A stretch of 64,000 nt of DNA. Source: Costus lasius. Taxonomy: Eukaryota > Streptophyta > Magnoliopsida > Zingiberales > Costaceae. Under the pieces are notes generated by a model that saw only the letters and a program-made list of their open reading frames with translations, was not told the DNA's origin and searched no databases. The number at the start of each line of letters is the position of its first letter. Position 1 is the first letter of the stretch. The stretch is from the NCBI GenBank assembly GCA_027563935.2, contig CM050454.1, positions 23,681,501 through 23,745,500 on the forward strand, written 5' to 3'. Positions 1-11,569 of the stretch are shown piece by piece. Both the position numbers and the translations under genes were made by a program.

Positions 1-270
1 GGGGGGCCCCTTAGAACATCACTCTCCAATTAAGGAGACGGCAATCCTATATCTATCACTAGTGCCCTAACATGACTCATGATCATTATCCAAGATAGTC
101 TATAATCATTATGTTTCAAATGATATTGAACTAACTCAAAACAATGACAATCATCATTTAGAAACACAAGTGATCTCAAGTCAGAGGAAATGTGCCACTT
201 GTTGCAATCAAGGATTATTCACATTGTGATAAGCAATTGAATATCCTAGTAGGGTCTGTCCAGTACATCC
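1..270 (-). repeat. Copia LTR 'L', left fragment (U3 side), split by element A
   Basis: This stretch is homologous to the LTRs of element A and runs off the left edge of the window. Element A begins at 271, and the LTR resumes after A at 9371 with only the 5-bp duplication catcc repeated (266-270 and 9366-9370). Read on the minus strand it is the start of an LTR of the same family. Whether it is a solo LTR or the 5' LTR of an element lying to the left cannot be told from this window. Confidence 0.85.
266..270. repeat. Target site duplication of element A (left)
   Basis: catcc lies immediately outside the LTR of A and is repeated exactly at 9366-9370. Confidence 0.95.
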
Positions 271-1986
271 TGAAGGGTCCCCTTCAAGGGGGAGCGCAAG
301 CATGAAAAACCCCTTTCAAGAGGGGGGCAAACCCTAGAACATGCGGAAATGTATTCTTCTAGAGTTTCAATAAAATCGTTTGCATGAACTCATGTAAATG
401 ATCAACTTTATAATTAACCAAAGATCAAGTTTGAGATCTTTTACCATAGCCATGTAAGGGTGGCGGCTTGGAAGCTAGAGGCCGAAGAGGGCTCTCCTCC
501 AAAGAAGACACACACAAAGGATGATGGCTTACTTCTTGCGCAACTTGATGTGCTAGCAACAATTGCCAAGGTGCCCTTTGGTGTTGAGGAGATGAGATGT
601 TCTTCCTTGTCGCCGAGAGCTCTTCTCCAAGATCGTCCACACACCACCCACGAGAGAGAGCTTCGAAAGACACAAGGAACATTAAGCTTTTGCGTTATTT
701 GGCGTTAGGCGTTTTCAAGACTTCCCATTAAGGAAAGTCATCAAGACATGCATTCATGTCTTGTGAACTTATCCCCAACGCCAATTCAATTGAACCAATC
801 GAACACAAATGTGAACCGGATCAATTGAATTCGGTTCAATTCCAATTGGTCCAAAGACCAAAAGAACCAACCCAAGCCATGGTCTAAATCTCTATGAACC
901 ATGAAGATTCAAGATCTAACCGTACATCTCATGATGCTCTTGATCTCACCGATCTAGCATCCACACTCTCGATCGAAGCTTACCGATCTCAAGCCCTAAT
1001 CAATCAAACATGATCAGACTGGATCTCACTTACAATCAGAGTTTAAACTCCTTTAAACTGAATCAAAATAATCCAGTCCACACGATCTGACTCAAGTAAG
1101 CCATATCACCAAATTGTGCGACCCTAAGGGTTTCCTTTAAATGTCGGTAACGATAACTCTCGTTATCACAATCAGTGAGGGGTATCTAGCAACACATCAC
1201 TGTCTCCCGATATAAAGGAAAGAGTCTTCCAAGACTACACCCAAATCACAGCACAAGGTGAATCAACATCACAAGGCATACAAGCATCCTTTGCCACTGG
1301 ATGTTCTTATTGGACAAGCGAGTCAAGCTTGTTACTCCAATACAATGAGCATGATTAGATCAGATCAACATAGTCATCTGGGTATGGCCATACACTTTCT
1401 CAATCATCTCATATAAGGGGGGCCCTTTAGAACATCACACTCCTTAAACAAGGAGACGGCAATCCTATGTCTATCACTAGTGCCCTAACATGATTCAAGC
1501 TCACCATCCAAGATAGTCTATAATCATTATGTTTCAAATGATATTGAACTACCTCAAGACAATGACAATCATCATTTAGAAACACAAATGATCTCAAGTC
1601 AGAGGACATGTGCCACTTAGTGCTTACAAGGAATATTCACATTGTGACAAGCAATGGAATATCCTAGTAGGGTCTGTCCAGTACATCCAATGTACCCATG
1701 AGTCTACATCTTATTCCATGCTCGAAGCATCCTATAAGATTAGCACTCATATTAGTCTCAATCATATCAAGGCTGTCTCATGTTCACCAAGATATCTCGA
1801 CTAAGGACATAGAGCATGCCAGCCAAGCTGAACAGCTTTGAGACATTATTCAGTAGTACACTTATTACAGCAGACAAGGTAACAACCTGAATAATAACCA
1901 TGCCTTTATAAACACAAAAGTTTATTACATGATACTTATACAATCCCAAAGGCCTCAAACATTAGCCTTAAGGGCATACTCCAACA
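271..1986 (-). repeat. 3' LTR of copia A
   Basis: A 1,716-bp LTR bounded by tg...ca. On the minus strand it starts TGTTGGAGTATGCCC at 1986 and ends GGGGACCCTTCA at 271. It contains the GNRA-loop hairpin at 1152-1167 and the ATG-GCT-ATG/donor motif near its 3' end. Short open frames inside it (for example 425-682) recur unchanged in the other LTR and are not genes. Confidence 0.96.
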
Positions 1987-2002
1987 ATCTCCCACTTGCA
2001 CT
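1987..2002 (-). other. Polypurine tract of copia A
   Basis: On the minus strand this reads AGTGCAAGTGGGAGAT, directly next to the 3' LTR. It primes plus-strand DNA synthesis. The same 16-mer occurs in B, D and E; H has a very close version. Confidence 0.9.
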
Positions 2003-2006
2003 TAAT

Positions 2007-5000
2007 CTAATGGTTGAGAAATCTCAAACCCATATTATTACAGTGCTTCTCATGCTTCTGCTGCGCCAGAGGCTTGGTAAGCGGGTCTGCCAGATTGTCA
2101 TCTGTATGAACCTTGCAAATTTTGATCTCGCCTCGATCAATGATCTCCCGGATCAAGTGAAACCGTCTCTGTATGTGCTTGTACTTCTGGTGCGACCGTG
2201 GTTCCTTTGCTTGTGCGATGGCTCCAGTGTTATCACAGAAGATAACCAAAGGATCAGCACTCGAAGGAACAACACCAAGTTCTCTCACGAACTTACGAAT
2301 CCACACTGCCTCCTTGGATGCTTCCGAGGCTGCAACATACTCGGCTTCTGTTGTGGAATCAGCAACAGTTGACTGTTTGAAACTCTTCCACACCACTGCT
2401 CCACCATTCAAGCTAAAAATATAGCCTGATTGCGATCGGAAATCATCCTGGTCCGACTGGAACGAAGCGTCAGTATATCCCTCTATACTGAGTTCTTCCT
2501 GACCACCATATAACAAGAACATATCTTTGGTCCTCCGCAGATATTTTAAGATGTTCTTGACCGCAATCCAGTGCGCCACACCTGGATTACTTTGGAACCG
2601 ACTGGTCACGCTTAACCCGTAAGCGACGTCTGGGCGAGTACACAACATCGCATACATAATGGACCCAATAGCCGAAGCATAAGGCCTATTGTCCATTTCA
2701 TCTTTCTCAGTCTGTGTTTGTGGACACTGACTCTTTGAAAGACTCAGACCATGTCTGACTGGAAGATATCCACGTTTAGAATTTTCTAAATAGAATCTCT
2801 CCAGGACTTTATCGATGTAAGTACTCTGGCATAGCCCGAGAAGCCTCTTAGATCTATCCCGGTAGATCTTCACACCTAATACATAGGCTGCTTCTCCTAG
2901 ATCTTTCATCTGGAAACATTTTCCTAACCATGCTTTAACCGCATGCAGTTCAGGAATATCATTTCCAATGATCAAGATATCATCGACGTAGAGGATTAGG
3001 AATGTAATCACGCTCCCACTAAACCTCTTATATACACACGGGTCATCCTCGTTCTTGATGAAACCAAACTCAGAGATTGATTCATCAAAACGAATATTCC
3101 AGCTTCTTGATGCTTGCTTAAGTCCATAAATGGACTTCTTTAACTTGCATATCTTATGACGATCTGATGGATTAGTGAAACCCTCAGGTTGTGTCATATA
3201 CACATCCTCATCCAGATTTCCATTAAGGAAAGCTGTCTTCACATCCATCTGCCAGATCTCATAGTCGTAATATGCAGCTATCGCGAAAAGAATCCGAATA
3301 GACTTAAACATGGCTACAGGAGAGAAAGTTTCATCATAATCTATCCCGTAGATTTGTTTGAAACCTTTCGCAACTAGCCTGCCTTTATAGGTAACCACGT
3401 TACCATCCATGTCAATCTTCTTCTTGAAGATCCATTTACAGCCTATAGGGATTACTCCCGGAGGCGGATCAACCAAATCCCAGACTTGGTTATCTGACAT
3501 GGAGTCCATTTCGGCTCGCATAGCTTCAAGCCATCTAGCTGACTCCGGTCCACTGACCGCATCCGCATAAGTAAGGGGTTCATCATTGTTAATGATGTAG
3601 ACTCCGTCATAGCGCTCAAGCTGTCGACGGATCCTTCCCGATCTTCGCGGTTCCCGTGATATCTGAGCCTCAGGTTGTTCAATAACCGGCTCAGGCTCAT
3701 CCAACTGCGCTTGACTACTTTGTCCTTCCTCTGGATTCTCATCCAGCTTTATTTCTCTCCCACTGGCCTCTTGCAGAAGAAACTCCTTCTCAAGAAATAT
3801 GGCCGTCCGAGCAACAAATACCTTGTTCTCTTTGGGATCGTAGAAATAATAACCCTTAGTTTCCTTAGGGTAACCGACAAAGATACATTTCTCAGATCTG
3901 CTCTCCAGTTTCCCAGAGGCGAGCTTTTTGACATAAGCCTCGCAACCCCAGATCCTGATAAATGTCAAGCTAGGCTGTTTCCCATACCATAACTCATATG
4001 GCGTCTTTGAAACTGCCTTGGATGGCACTCGGTTTAGTACCTTTGCAGCTGTTTCCAGTGCAAAACCCCAAAAGGAATATGGAAGAGTAGCCTGACTTAT
4101 CATAGAACGAACCATATCAAGTAACGTTCTATTTCTCCTCTCGGACACACCATTCCATTGCGGTGTTCCTGGCGGAGTGAGCTGTGAGATAATCCCATAC
4201 TCCTTTAGATAGTCAGTAAATTCTCGACTTAGGTATTCCCCACCTCGATCAGAACGAAGTGCCTTGATATTTCGGCCTAGCTGATTTTGTACTTCATTTT
4301 TGAACTCTTTGAACTTGTCAAAAGATTCACTTTTATGTCTCATTAGATAGACATACCCATACCTACTGAAATCATCAGTAAAGGTAATGAAGTACAGATA
4401 GCCACCTCTGGCATGTTTACTAAATGGCCCACACACATCACTATGTATAAGGTCCAGTAAACCTGAAGCCCTTTGACCTTTGTGAGGAAAAGGTGACTTC
4501 GTCATTTTACCCATCAAACAAGCTTTGCATGTATCAATCTCCTCGTAGGAGAATGATCCCAGCAGTCCATGATCATGCAACCGCTTAATGCGCTTCTCGT
4601 TTATATGGCCTAAACGACTATGCCAAAGCAAGGTGCTGTCATCAGCATACTTGGCTTTCTTATTATCAATGTTTTGTACAGAATTTTCCATGTCCAACAT
4701 GAATAACCCATTGTTAATTGAACCAGTTGCATACACAATATTATCATAAGATAAAACACACTTTGAAATCTTGCATTCAAAGGCAAATCCTTTCCTGACA
4801 AGAGCAGGAATAGAGATAATATTCTTGGTAATACTGGGTACAAAATAACAATTGTTTAATTCTAATACAATGCCAGATGGTAAAGAAATGAAATAGTCTC
4901 CTACAGCAACAGCAGCAACCCGTGCCCCGTTTCCAACGCGTAGGTCTACCTCATGCTGTCCCACCTGCCTTCTTCTCTTGAGTTCCTGCACATTTGAACA

Positions 5001-5882
5001 AATGTGAACTCCACATGCGGTGTCCAACACCCATGAAATGGTAGAAGAAGATAACATGACCTCAGTCACATATATACCTGAGCCAGAAGCGATGCTTCCC
5101 CTCTTATCTCCTAGGAGCGCTTTACAGTCCTTTTTCCAGTGACCTAGCTGGCCACAGTGGAAACACCTGTTGTCCTTCGACCGCTTCACCTTCTGTTTCA
5201 GCGCCTTACTGTAGTTCTTGACAGGGGCCTTGCCCTTCTTCCCCTTCTTCTTGTTCCTGGAAGGAACCATTAAGACAGAGGTTGAAGGCTTTCCCTTCAG
5301 AGTTTCCTCAGTAGTCAAGAGCATATTCAGCAGCTCTGCCGGCGTACAATCGATTTTGTTCATATTAAAATTAATAATGAACGCATCGAAAGAAGGCGGA
5401 AGAGACTGTAGAATAATATCTACAGCAATCTCCTGGTTGACGGTATGCCCCAGTTTCTCTAGAGCCTCCTTGTGCCCAATCATCTTGAGCACGTGAGCTC
5501 CCACTGGGCTCCCCTCAGCCAGTTTGCTCTGAAAGAAGAGCTTCGTCAGATTATAGCGTTCTGTCCTCGCCTGTGCAGCATACAGCATCTTGAGGTTCGC
5601 TATAATTTCTATAGCCGACATATCCTCATGCTGACGCTGCAGCGGTGGCGTCATAGACGCTAGCATCAGGCAAGCGACATCAATGCTATCATTGACGTGC
5701 TTTTCGTAGGCATCCCGAACCGCCCTTGCGGCGTTCGGAGCGGGCTGCGGCGGTATCGCCGTCTCGAGGACATACAGTTTCCTCTCTGCCTTAAGAACGA
5801 TCTTAAGGTGTCCGAACCAGTCAGAGAAGTTCGGCCCAGCAAACTTCTCCCTTTCCAGTAGGGATCGCACATTGAAGTTCAT
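2007..5882 (-). CDS. Gag-Pol polyprotein of copia A (1,291 aa, intact)
   Basis: One frame encodes the whole copia polyprotein. In order: gag core (about 1-200), a lysine-rich linker, a CCHC zinc knuckle CFHCGQLGHWKKDC (240-253), a protease with active-site Asp in LDTAC (about 287), a GAG-pre-integrase HHCC finger, an integrase core with D482, D545 and E581 (35 residues between the last two), RT with the QMDVKTAF Asp at about 880 and YVDD at 965-968 (2990-2979 in the window), and RNase H with the GYTDASF, TEAEY and CDNTGA acidic residues. No stop or frameshift was seen. Compared with B it lacks three residues in the variable integrase-RT linker. The protein is cleaved by its own protease and acts in cytoplasmic virus-like particles and the nucleus. 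The start chosen is the ATG at 5882; an upstream LTR start joined by splicing is possible (see findings). Confidence 0.95.
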   Translation of the reverse strand: MNFNVRSLLEREKFAGPNFSDWFGHLKIVLKAERKLYVLETAIPPQPAPNAARAVRDAYEKHVNDSIDVACLMLASMTPPLQRQHEDMSAIEIIANLKMLYAAQARTERYNLTKLFFQSKLAEGSPVGAHVLKMIGHKEALEKLGHTVNQEIAVDIILQSLPPSFDAFIINFNMNKIDCTPAELLNMLLTTEETLKGKPSTSVLMVPSRNKKKGKKGKAPVKNYSKALKQKVKRSKDNRCFHCGQLGHWKKDCKALLGDKRGSIASGSGIYVTEVMLSSSTISWVLDTACGVHICSNVQELKRRRQVGQHEVDLRVGNGARVAAVAVGDYFISLPSGIVLELNNCYFVPSITKNIISIPALVRKGFAFECKISKCVLSYDNIVYATGSINNGLFMLDMENSVQNIDNKKAKYADDSTLLWHSRLGHINEKRIKRLHDHGLLGSFSYEEIDTCKACLMGKMTKSPFPHKGQRASGLLDLIHSDVCGPFSKHARGGYLYFITFTDDFSRYGYVYLMRHKSESFDKFKEFKNEVQNQLGRNIKALRSDRGGEYLSREFTDYLKEYGIISQLTPPGTPQWNGVSERRNRTLLDMVRSMISQATLPYSFWGFALETAAKVLNRVPSKAVSKTPYELWYGKQPSLTFIRIWGCEAYVKKLASGKLESRSEKCIFVGYPKETKGYYFYDPKENKVFVARTAIFLEKEFLLQEASGREIKLDENPEEGQSSQAQLDEPEPVIEQPEAQISREPRRSGRIRRQLERYDGVYIINNDEPLTYADAVSGPESARWLEAMRAEMDSMSDNQVWDLVDPPPGVIPIGCKWIFKKKIDMDGNVVTYKGRLVAKGFKQIYGIDYDETFSPVAMFKSIRILFAIAAYYDYEIWQMDVKTAFLNGNLDEDVYMTQPEGFTNPSDRHKICKLKKSIYGLKQASRSWNIRFDESISEFGFIKNEDDPCVYKRFSGSVITFLILYVDDILIIGNDIPELHAVKAWLGKCFQMKDLGEAAYVLGVKIYRDRSKRLLGLCQSTYIDKVLERFYLENSKRGYLPVRHGLSLSKSQCPQTQTEKDEMDNRPYASAIGSIMYAMLCTRPDVAYGLSVTSRFQSNPGVAHWIAVKNILKYLRRTKDMFLLYGGQEELSIEGYTDASFQSDQDDFRSQSGYIFSLNGGAVVWKSFKQSTVADSTTEAEYVAASEASKEAVWIRKFVRELGVVPSSADPLVIFCDNTGAIAQAKEPRSHQKYKHIQRRFHLIREIIDRGEIKICKVHTDDNLADPLTKPLAQQKHEKHCNNMGLRFLNH

Positions 5883-7635
5883 GGTGTTCGTTGCTGCAGG
5901 AATCTACAACAAGCAAGAACAGCAAGGTCAGTATCAATGTTCAGAATCAATCCAGGACTTAAGAAAGATTCTTTTCTCACTATTTTGTCTGACTGAAAAA
6001 TCCAGTAAACAGTCCGAAAGAGTAACACTCTTTTAGTGAGATGGGATCCAGATTTCATACTTGGTCTTCGCGTCCCGCTCAGGCGAGATAAGATGCACAA
6101 AGATGACAAGCACTAATTTCTGGTAGGCTGTCCCAGCCAATCGCCAACCCGTGCGATTCCCCTTCATCTGGGCAATCCAGCAGACTGTGCCAACTGAGTT
6201 GGTACAACACAGTCTCTGATCCCTCAGATGGCTGCCTCCATGTGCTACCATATGCGCCACATATGTAGCCTACATGGTCAAGCTGACCCGACCTACTCCC
6301 TGGACCACCACGTGCTATGCTGAGCAACGAGCAGGGATAAATCCCTACTCTGTAACACGCAGGTGAAATCCAGCACCGTCTGAAGATAGATGGACGTGCC
6401 CACTGAGTGGGTACAACACGGCTCCAATGATAGTCAGAACGGTGAGGTTTCGCGTCAGAAGGCTTACGAGCTTGATATGTTAGCGTTGGATTTTAACGGT
6501 CTTTTATCTTCTTGACTATCATGCAAGTCCTATGGTGATAGCAGAAGATAAACACATGCAATTCTACTTATATAAGCAATAAGCAATAAAAGAAAGCATG
6601 CTGATCTTATGTGGTAAATGCCCATGAACCCTAAGTAAGACCTTAATTTTACTTAAGTCTTCACTTGAGCTCCATTTGCATCTCATCTGGTCCAACCCAG
6701 GGCCCTAGCGCCAAGAGCACCTCAGGTGCGCCACCAGCTGAATGCCCCTTTGGGATGTGTGCATTTGTGCTCCTGTCTAATCAAATACAATTTGATCTAT
6801 CTAGACAAGCTTTGACTCGCAGGTCAATTATACAATAGATTAAAAAATGTGATTCGCAGATCACAATAATATTATCTTACAAGTATAATCCCAGGCTCGC
6901 AGGCCCCAGCACAGCACACAATTAACATGGGCGGCCCACATAAGAATAAATAAACAAGCACATGGCATCAAACATTCCACATGTGATCCAACTAAAAGAA
7001 AATAAATTTTTGAAAAACCCCATTGGCATCAATTTTAATTTTCTTATCAGTCCTACAACCTTACAATGGTCCATTGATAGGGATCCACTCATACATCTAG
7101 TCAGATCCACTGCCCTTGCATGCACCGAGTCCTAACTGACCCGAGTTGACCTAATGGTCAACCATGCATCCGCCAAGGGCTGAACCACCTTCAAGAGTTT
7201 TGGCAAGCGGGTGTGACCCCGGGCCTAACTCAAGAGTGTTCATTGGTTGTCTCAACCAGACCTCGTTACACGCCCTTGATGCAGTCAACCTATAGCCACC
7301 CAGTGCATGCGCATAGGTGCTATCAGGTCAACCCATCTGAGCTGTCAGATGGTCTGATCAGACTTGGATCTATTTAGATTATGCTTTCAACCCTACCAAC
7401 CCATCTAAGGGATTATAGTAGACGCTTTAGATCTAATGGGTGCGCAAGATAAGGCTTTTCCTTTTCAAAACATGAACAAGCGCTTACCATAACATTATAC
7501 ATGCGCAATTCAAAGATAAACCTACATCTAAGAGTTTTAAACTAGCATGTAGTTTATTCGGCATGTACATAGATCTAAACATTGCAAGCGCAAACAAGGA
7601 TCACTTAAAGCAACCACATGATTCATGCATAACCT
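5883..7635 (-). other. Long 5' leader of copia A with predicted intron acceptor
   Basis: About 1.75 kb without a convincing gene. It holds a predicted 3' splice site (AG at 5905-5904, preceded on the minus strand by a TACTGAC branch-like motif and a T-rich tract) 21 nt before the gag ATG. It also holds twin hairpins (6190-6202 and 6399-6411), three stems sharing the loop CTGCGA (6812-6827, 6848-6865, 6894-6905) and the palindrome GTCTGATCAGAC (7352-7363). The same elements recur in B, D and E. Predicted intron: 7823 to 5904. Confidence 0.6.
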
Positions 7636-7647
7636 GCTCTGATACCA
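7636..7647 (-). other. Primer binding site (tRNA-iMet) of copia A
   Basis: TGGTATCAGAGC on the minus strand, two bases inside the 5' LTR, is complementary to the 3' end of plant initiator tRNA-Met. Confidence 0.92.
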
Positions 7648-7649
7648 AT

Positions 7650-9365
7650 TGAAGGGTCCCCTTCAAGGGGGAGCGCAAGCATGAAAAACCCCTTTCAAGA
7701 GGGGGGCAAACCCTAGAACATGCGGAAATGTATTCTTCTATAGTTTCAATAAAATCGTTTGCATGAACTCATGTAAATGATCAACTTTATAATTAACCAA
7801 AGATCAAGTTTGAGATCTTTTACCATAGCCATGTAAGGGTGGCGGCTTGGAAGCTAGAGGCCGAAGAGGGCTCTCCTCCAAAGAAGACACACACAAAGGA
7901 TGATGGCTTACTTCTTGCGCAACTTGATGTGCTAGCAACAATTGCCAAGGTGCCCTTTGGTGTTGAGGAGATGAGATGTTCTTCCTTGTCGCCGAGAGCT
8001 CTTCTCCAAGATCGTCCACACACCACCCACGAGAGAGAGCTTCGAAAGACACAAGGAACATTAAGCTTTTGCGTTATTTGGCGTTAGGCGTTTTCAAGAC
8101 TTCCCATTAAGGAAAGTCATCAAGACATGCGTTCATGTCTTGTGAACTTATCCCCAACGCCAATTCAATTGAACCAATCGAACACAAATGTGAACCGGAT
8201 CAATTGAATTCGGTTCAATTCCAATTGGTCCAAAGACCAAAAGAACCAACCCAAGCCATGGTCTAAATCTCTATGAACCATGAAGATTCAAGATCTAACC
8301 GTACATCTCATGATGCTCTTGATCTCACCGATCTAGCATCCACACTCTCGATCGAAGCTTACCGATCTCAAGCCCTAATCAATCAAACATGATCAGACTG
8401 GATCTCACTTACAATCAGAGTTTAAACTCCTTTAAACTGAATCAAAACAATCCAGTCCACACGATCTGACTCAAGTAAGCCATATCACCAAATTGTGCGA
8501 CCCTAAGGGTTTCCTTTAAATGTCGGTAACGATAACTCTCGTTATCACAATCAGTGAGGGGTATCTAGCAACACATCACTGTCTCCCGATATAAAGGAAA
8601 GAGTCTTCCAAGACTACACCCAAATCACAGCACAAGGTGAATCAACATCACAAGGCATACAAGCATCCTTTGCCACTGGATGTTCTTATTGGACAAGCGA
8701 GTTAAGCTTGTTACTCCAATACAATGAGCATGATTAGATCAGATCAACATAGTCATCTGGGTATGGCCATACACTTTCTCAATCATCTCATATAAGGGGG
8801 GCCCTTTAGAACATCACACTCCTTAAACAAGGAGACGGCAATCCTATGTCTATCACTAGTGCCCTAACATGATTCAAGCTCACCATCCAAGATAGTCTAT
8901 AATCATTATGTTTCAAATGATATTGAACTACCTCAAGACAATGACAATCATCATTTAGAAACACAAATGATCTCAAGTCAGAGGACATGTGCCACTTAGT
9001 GCTTACAAGGAATATTCACATTGTGACAAGCAATGGAATATCCTAGTAGGGTCTGTCCAGTACATCCAATGTACCCATGAGTCTACATCTTATTCCATGC
9101 TCGAAGCATCCTATAAGATTAGCACTCATACTAGTCTCAATCATATCAAGGCTGTCTCATGTTCACCAAGATATCTCGACTAAGGACATAGAGCATGCCA
9201 GCCAAGCTGAACAGCTTTGAGACATTATTCAGTAGTACACTTATTACAGCAGACAAGGTAACAACCTGAATAATAACCATGCCTTTATAAACACAAAAGT
9301 TTATTACATGATACTTATACAATCCCAAAGGCCTCAAACATTAGCCTTAAGGGCATACTCCAACA
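7650..9365 (-). repeat. 5' LTR of copia A
   Basis: 1,716 bp, nearly identical to 271-1986. The GNRA-loop hairpin is at 8531-8546. The minus-strand ATG-GCT-ATG is at 7832-7824, followed by GTAAAA (donor GT at 7823-7822). Confidence 0.96.
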
Positions 9366-9370
9366 CATCC
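9366..9370. repeat. Target site duplication of element A (right)
   Basis: catcc, matching 266-270. Confidence 0.95.
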
Positions 9371-9668
9371 AATGTACCCATGAGTCTACATCTTATTCCA
9401 TGCTCGAAGCATCCTATAAGATTAGAACACATATTAGTCTCAATCATATCAAGGCTGTCTCATGTTCACCAAGATATCTTGACTAAGGACATAACTGCAT
9501 GTCAGCCTAGCTGAACAGCTTTGAGACATTATTCAGAAGTACACTTATTGCAGCAGACAATGTAACAAACTGAATAACAACCATGCCTTTATAAACATAA
9601 AAGTTTATTACATGATACTGATACAATCCCAAGGCCTCAAACATTAGCCTTAAGGGCATACCCCAACA
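9371..9668 (-). repeat. Copia LTR 'L', right fragment (LTR start)
   Basis: Continues the LTR broken by A and ends at 9668 with the complement of TGTTGGGGTATGCCC. The adjoining bases (9669 onward) are not a PPT, so L is a 5' LTR or a solo LTR, not a 3' LTR. Confidence 0.85.
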
Positions 9669-10130
9669 CCAATTACGGAGAGACGTAAGACTGTATTAAA
9701 GCATACCCATCATGAAATCTAGACATGAATACCTCAAGTCTAAGGATCAATGTAAACCTCTTGCATGTGAGATTGACTTGTTGACTAGACAAGTCAATCC
9801 TCACGGTGGATCACTCCAGTGCATCCAATGCACCTGTATGTCTGCGTTACTGTGCCCCGCACCTAACCAGCCCATACACCAGTCTCACATGCACCAAAGC
9901 TGTCCCATATCGGCTAACGCACCTTGACCGGGGATTACTTATGAGAATGGATCCAATCCAAACTCCTGGGACATTATCTATGCAATTCAATACATCAACG
10001 CAGGTAAAGCAATCTGCATAATAACGACCATGCCTTTATTGATTATATCAATTTCATTAATTCTATCGAAGTACATTTAATCAATGCCTGACCATGTCCA
10101 TACATTGGTCTGCAGGGCATATACACCAAC
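9669..10130 (-). repeat. Fragment of a second copia LTR family ('J')
   Basis: On the minus strand this starts TGTTGGTGTATATGCCC at 10130 and keeps the family layout (early AATAAAGGCATGG block, then a GTGCATTGGATGCACTGG block aligning with the GTACATTGGATGTACTGG block of A). It is cut by L after about 460 bp. It has diverged clearly from A, B, D and E. Confidence 0.65.
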
Positions 10131-11569
10131 AGCGCATGCATGGGTTCAAGGGTTGATGATAAAGGAAAAGCCACCTAAGGGGGCTGATCTAACTCTTTGA
10201 CTGAACCTTGATGCCTTCTAGGTCTCCTAGTGGCGCATATTGAGGTTCAAGGTTTGAGGAAGAGGATTGGCGCTCCAAGCTTGCAAAGGGCTGGTCTTCT
10301 GTCATTAGCCAAGAGCTTGAAGGTCCATTGGACGCTTCTTAAGTTCATGGGCTGATGGAGGAAGGTCAAGCGCCAATGATGCTTGATGGCACATCCAAGC
10401 AAAGGGGGCGCACCTCTAGGTGGCACACCTTGCAAAGGATGATTCGTATCAAGCAATGAGGTGAGATACCTGGCATAGAGATGGCACATGGATGTTTGGC
10501 CGAACCTTAGGAGGAGCCTAGGGTTTGCGAGCTAACTTCCTAGTAGAGATCTGAGTTGGCTGAATCCTAGGAGGAGCCTAGGATTTGCGAGCTAGCTCAC
10601 AGAGAAGACTCGGGCTGGCCGAAACTAAAGGGGGTCTAGGGTTTTCCTGGATGGTGCCTTTGGGGTTCGCGAGCTGACCTAGGGAGCTGAAGACTTAGGT
10701 GGCGCACCTCGGGGCCTTGGAGCAGAGCCCTTAGGGCATTCAGGGATGAGCTAAGGACTTGTTGGCATGGGCCCATGGCTCATTGCCCTTGGTAGTGCTA
10801 GGTGGCTTGGACTAGGTTTATGGGCTTGTTACCCATGCTTTGGGCTTTGATCACATCATATTTACTATTTCTGCTCTATCATGCCTTTACTGCTTTGTTT
10901 CATTCCACCATAGGATTGCATGCCTGTATTGGTAGAATAAGATAAAAATTTGTGGTGCCGAGACCACAAAAATCCTCACAAAATTATTTCAAGTCTCGTT
11001 TTGCCTTCTGACGTATAACCCTCGTCAAACTGTCGATCAATGGTGTTGTGCACTGTTTTCCACCTCCGTGGGACACATCCATTTATCTTCAGGAGGTGTG
11101 TGGTGACAATGATTTCCCCAGTCTAGTTAAAACTCTAGACGCGCCTTCCGCAAGGAAATCGTTGGCCCTGGGTATAACGGTTAGGTCGGACTTGACTAGA
11201 CTTTTCATATGTGGTGGTTCACATGATGAAATTTCTAGAGGCATCCTTAAGAAGTTAAGGCTTTGTCCTGTATCCAGCCTCCATTGGACACAAAGTGCTT
11301 GAACTGTCTTAAGAAGGGGAATTGCCTAGTTGTAATTGGCCAGGGGCCTGCCTCAGGAAGCATGCGTCGCCTTGTGCAGTACATCCCACCTCCGTGGGAC
11401 ACAAGGCCGTGAACGAAATGAGGATCCCATCTCACTAAGGAAGTTGGGCGACTTCTCGATCGATTTTGAGGATTATCGATTCGAATAAAATAGTGAGAAA
11501 CAGTTATTTATAAAAGGACAGAATAAATGATTGAAATGTGATACTGATCTGCTCTTGTTTGTATTGTAG
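10131..11569 (+). other. 5' leader of decayed copia element 'H'
   Basis: No gene is seen. The second half aligns with the leaders of B, D and E (cttctgacg, then catctatcttcag-like blocks, then a block before the acceptor). It has two CCAC-CTCC-GTGG hairpins (11060-11071; 11385-11398, the latter with CCCAC/GTGGG arms), a GAAGT/ACTTC stem (11440-11455) and an acceptor-like tattgtag directly before the gag ATG. The first half holds an imperfect tandem repeat (about 10498-10680). No 5' LTR of H was identified. Confidence 0.6.
10498..10680 (+). repeat. Imperfect tandem repeat, about 65-bp unit
   Basis: Roughly two and a half units containing gccgaacc, cctaggaggagcctagg and a TGCGAGCT core. The core occurs three times (tttgcgagct, tttgcgagct, ttcgcgagct). 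It lies in the leader of H. Confidence 0.6.

Larger units (their letters stand above)
271..9365 (-). mobile_element. Complete Ty1/copia LTR retrotransposon 'A'
   Basis: A 9,095-bp element on the minus strand with two LTRs of identical length (1,716 bp), a PBS for initiator tRNA-Met, a long leader, one uninterrupted polyprotein frame and a PPT. It is flanked by a perfect 5-bp duplication (catcc). By eye the two LTRs differ at about five positions, so the insertion is recent. It is inserted in an LTR of its own family (L). Domain order gag-protease-integrase-RT-RNase H defines Ty1/copia. All catalytic residues I checked are present, so it may be autonomous. Confidence 0.97.

Noticed and set aside
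425..682. 85-codon open frame on the minus strand, repeated at 7804-8061
   Set aside because: The two copies are just the same position in the two LTRs of A; the matching sites in B, D and E read differently. No protein-level conservation.
9669..10130. J as the missing 5' LTR of H
   Set aside because: J is on the opposite strand and its terminal sequence (TGTTGGTGTATATGCC) differs from the H LTR (TGTCAGTG).
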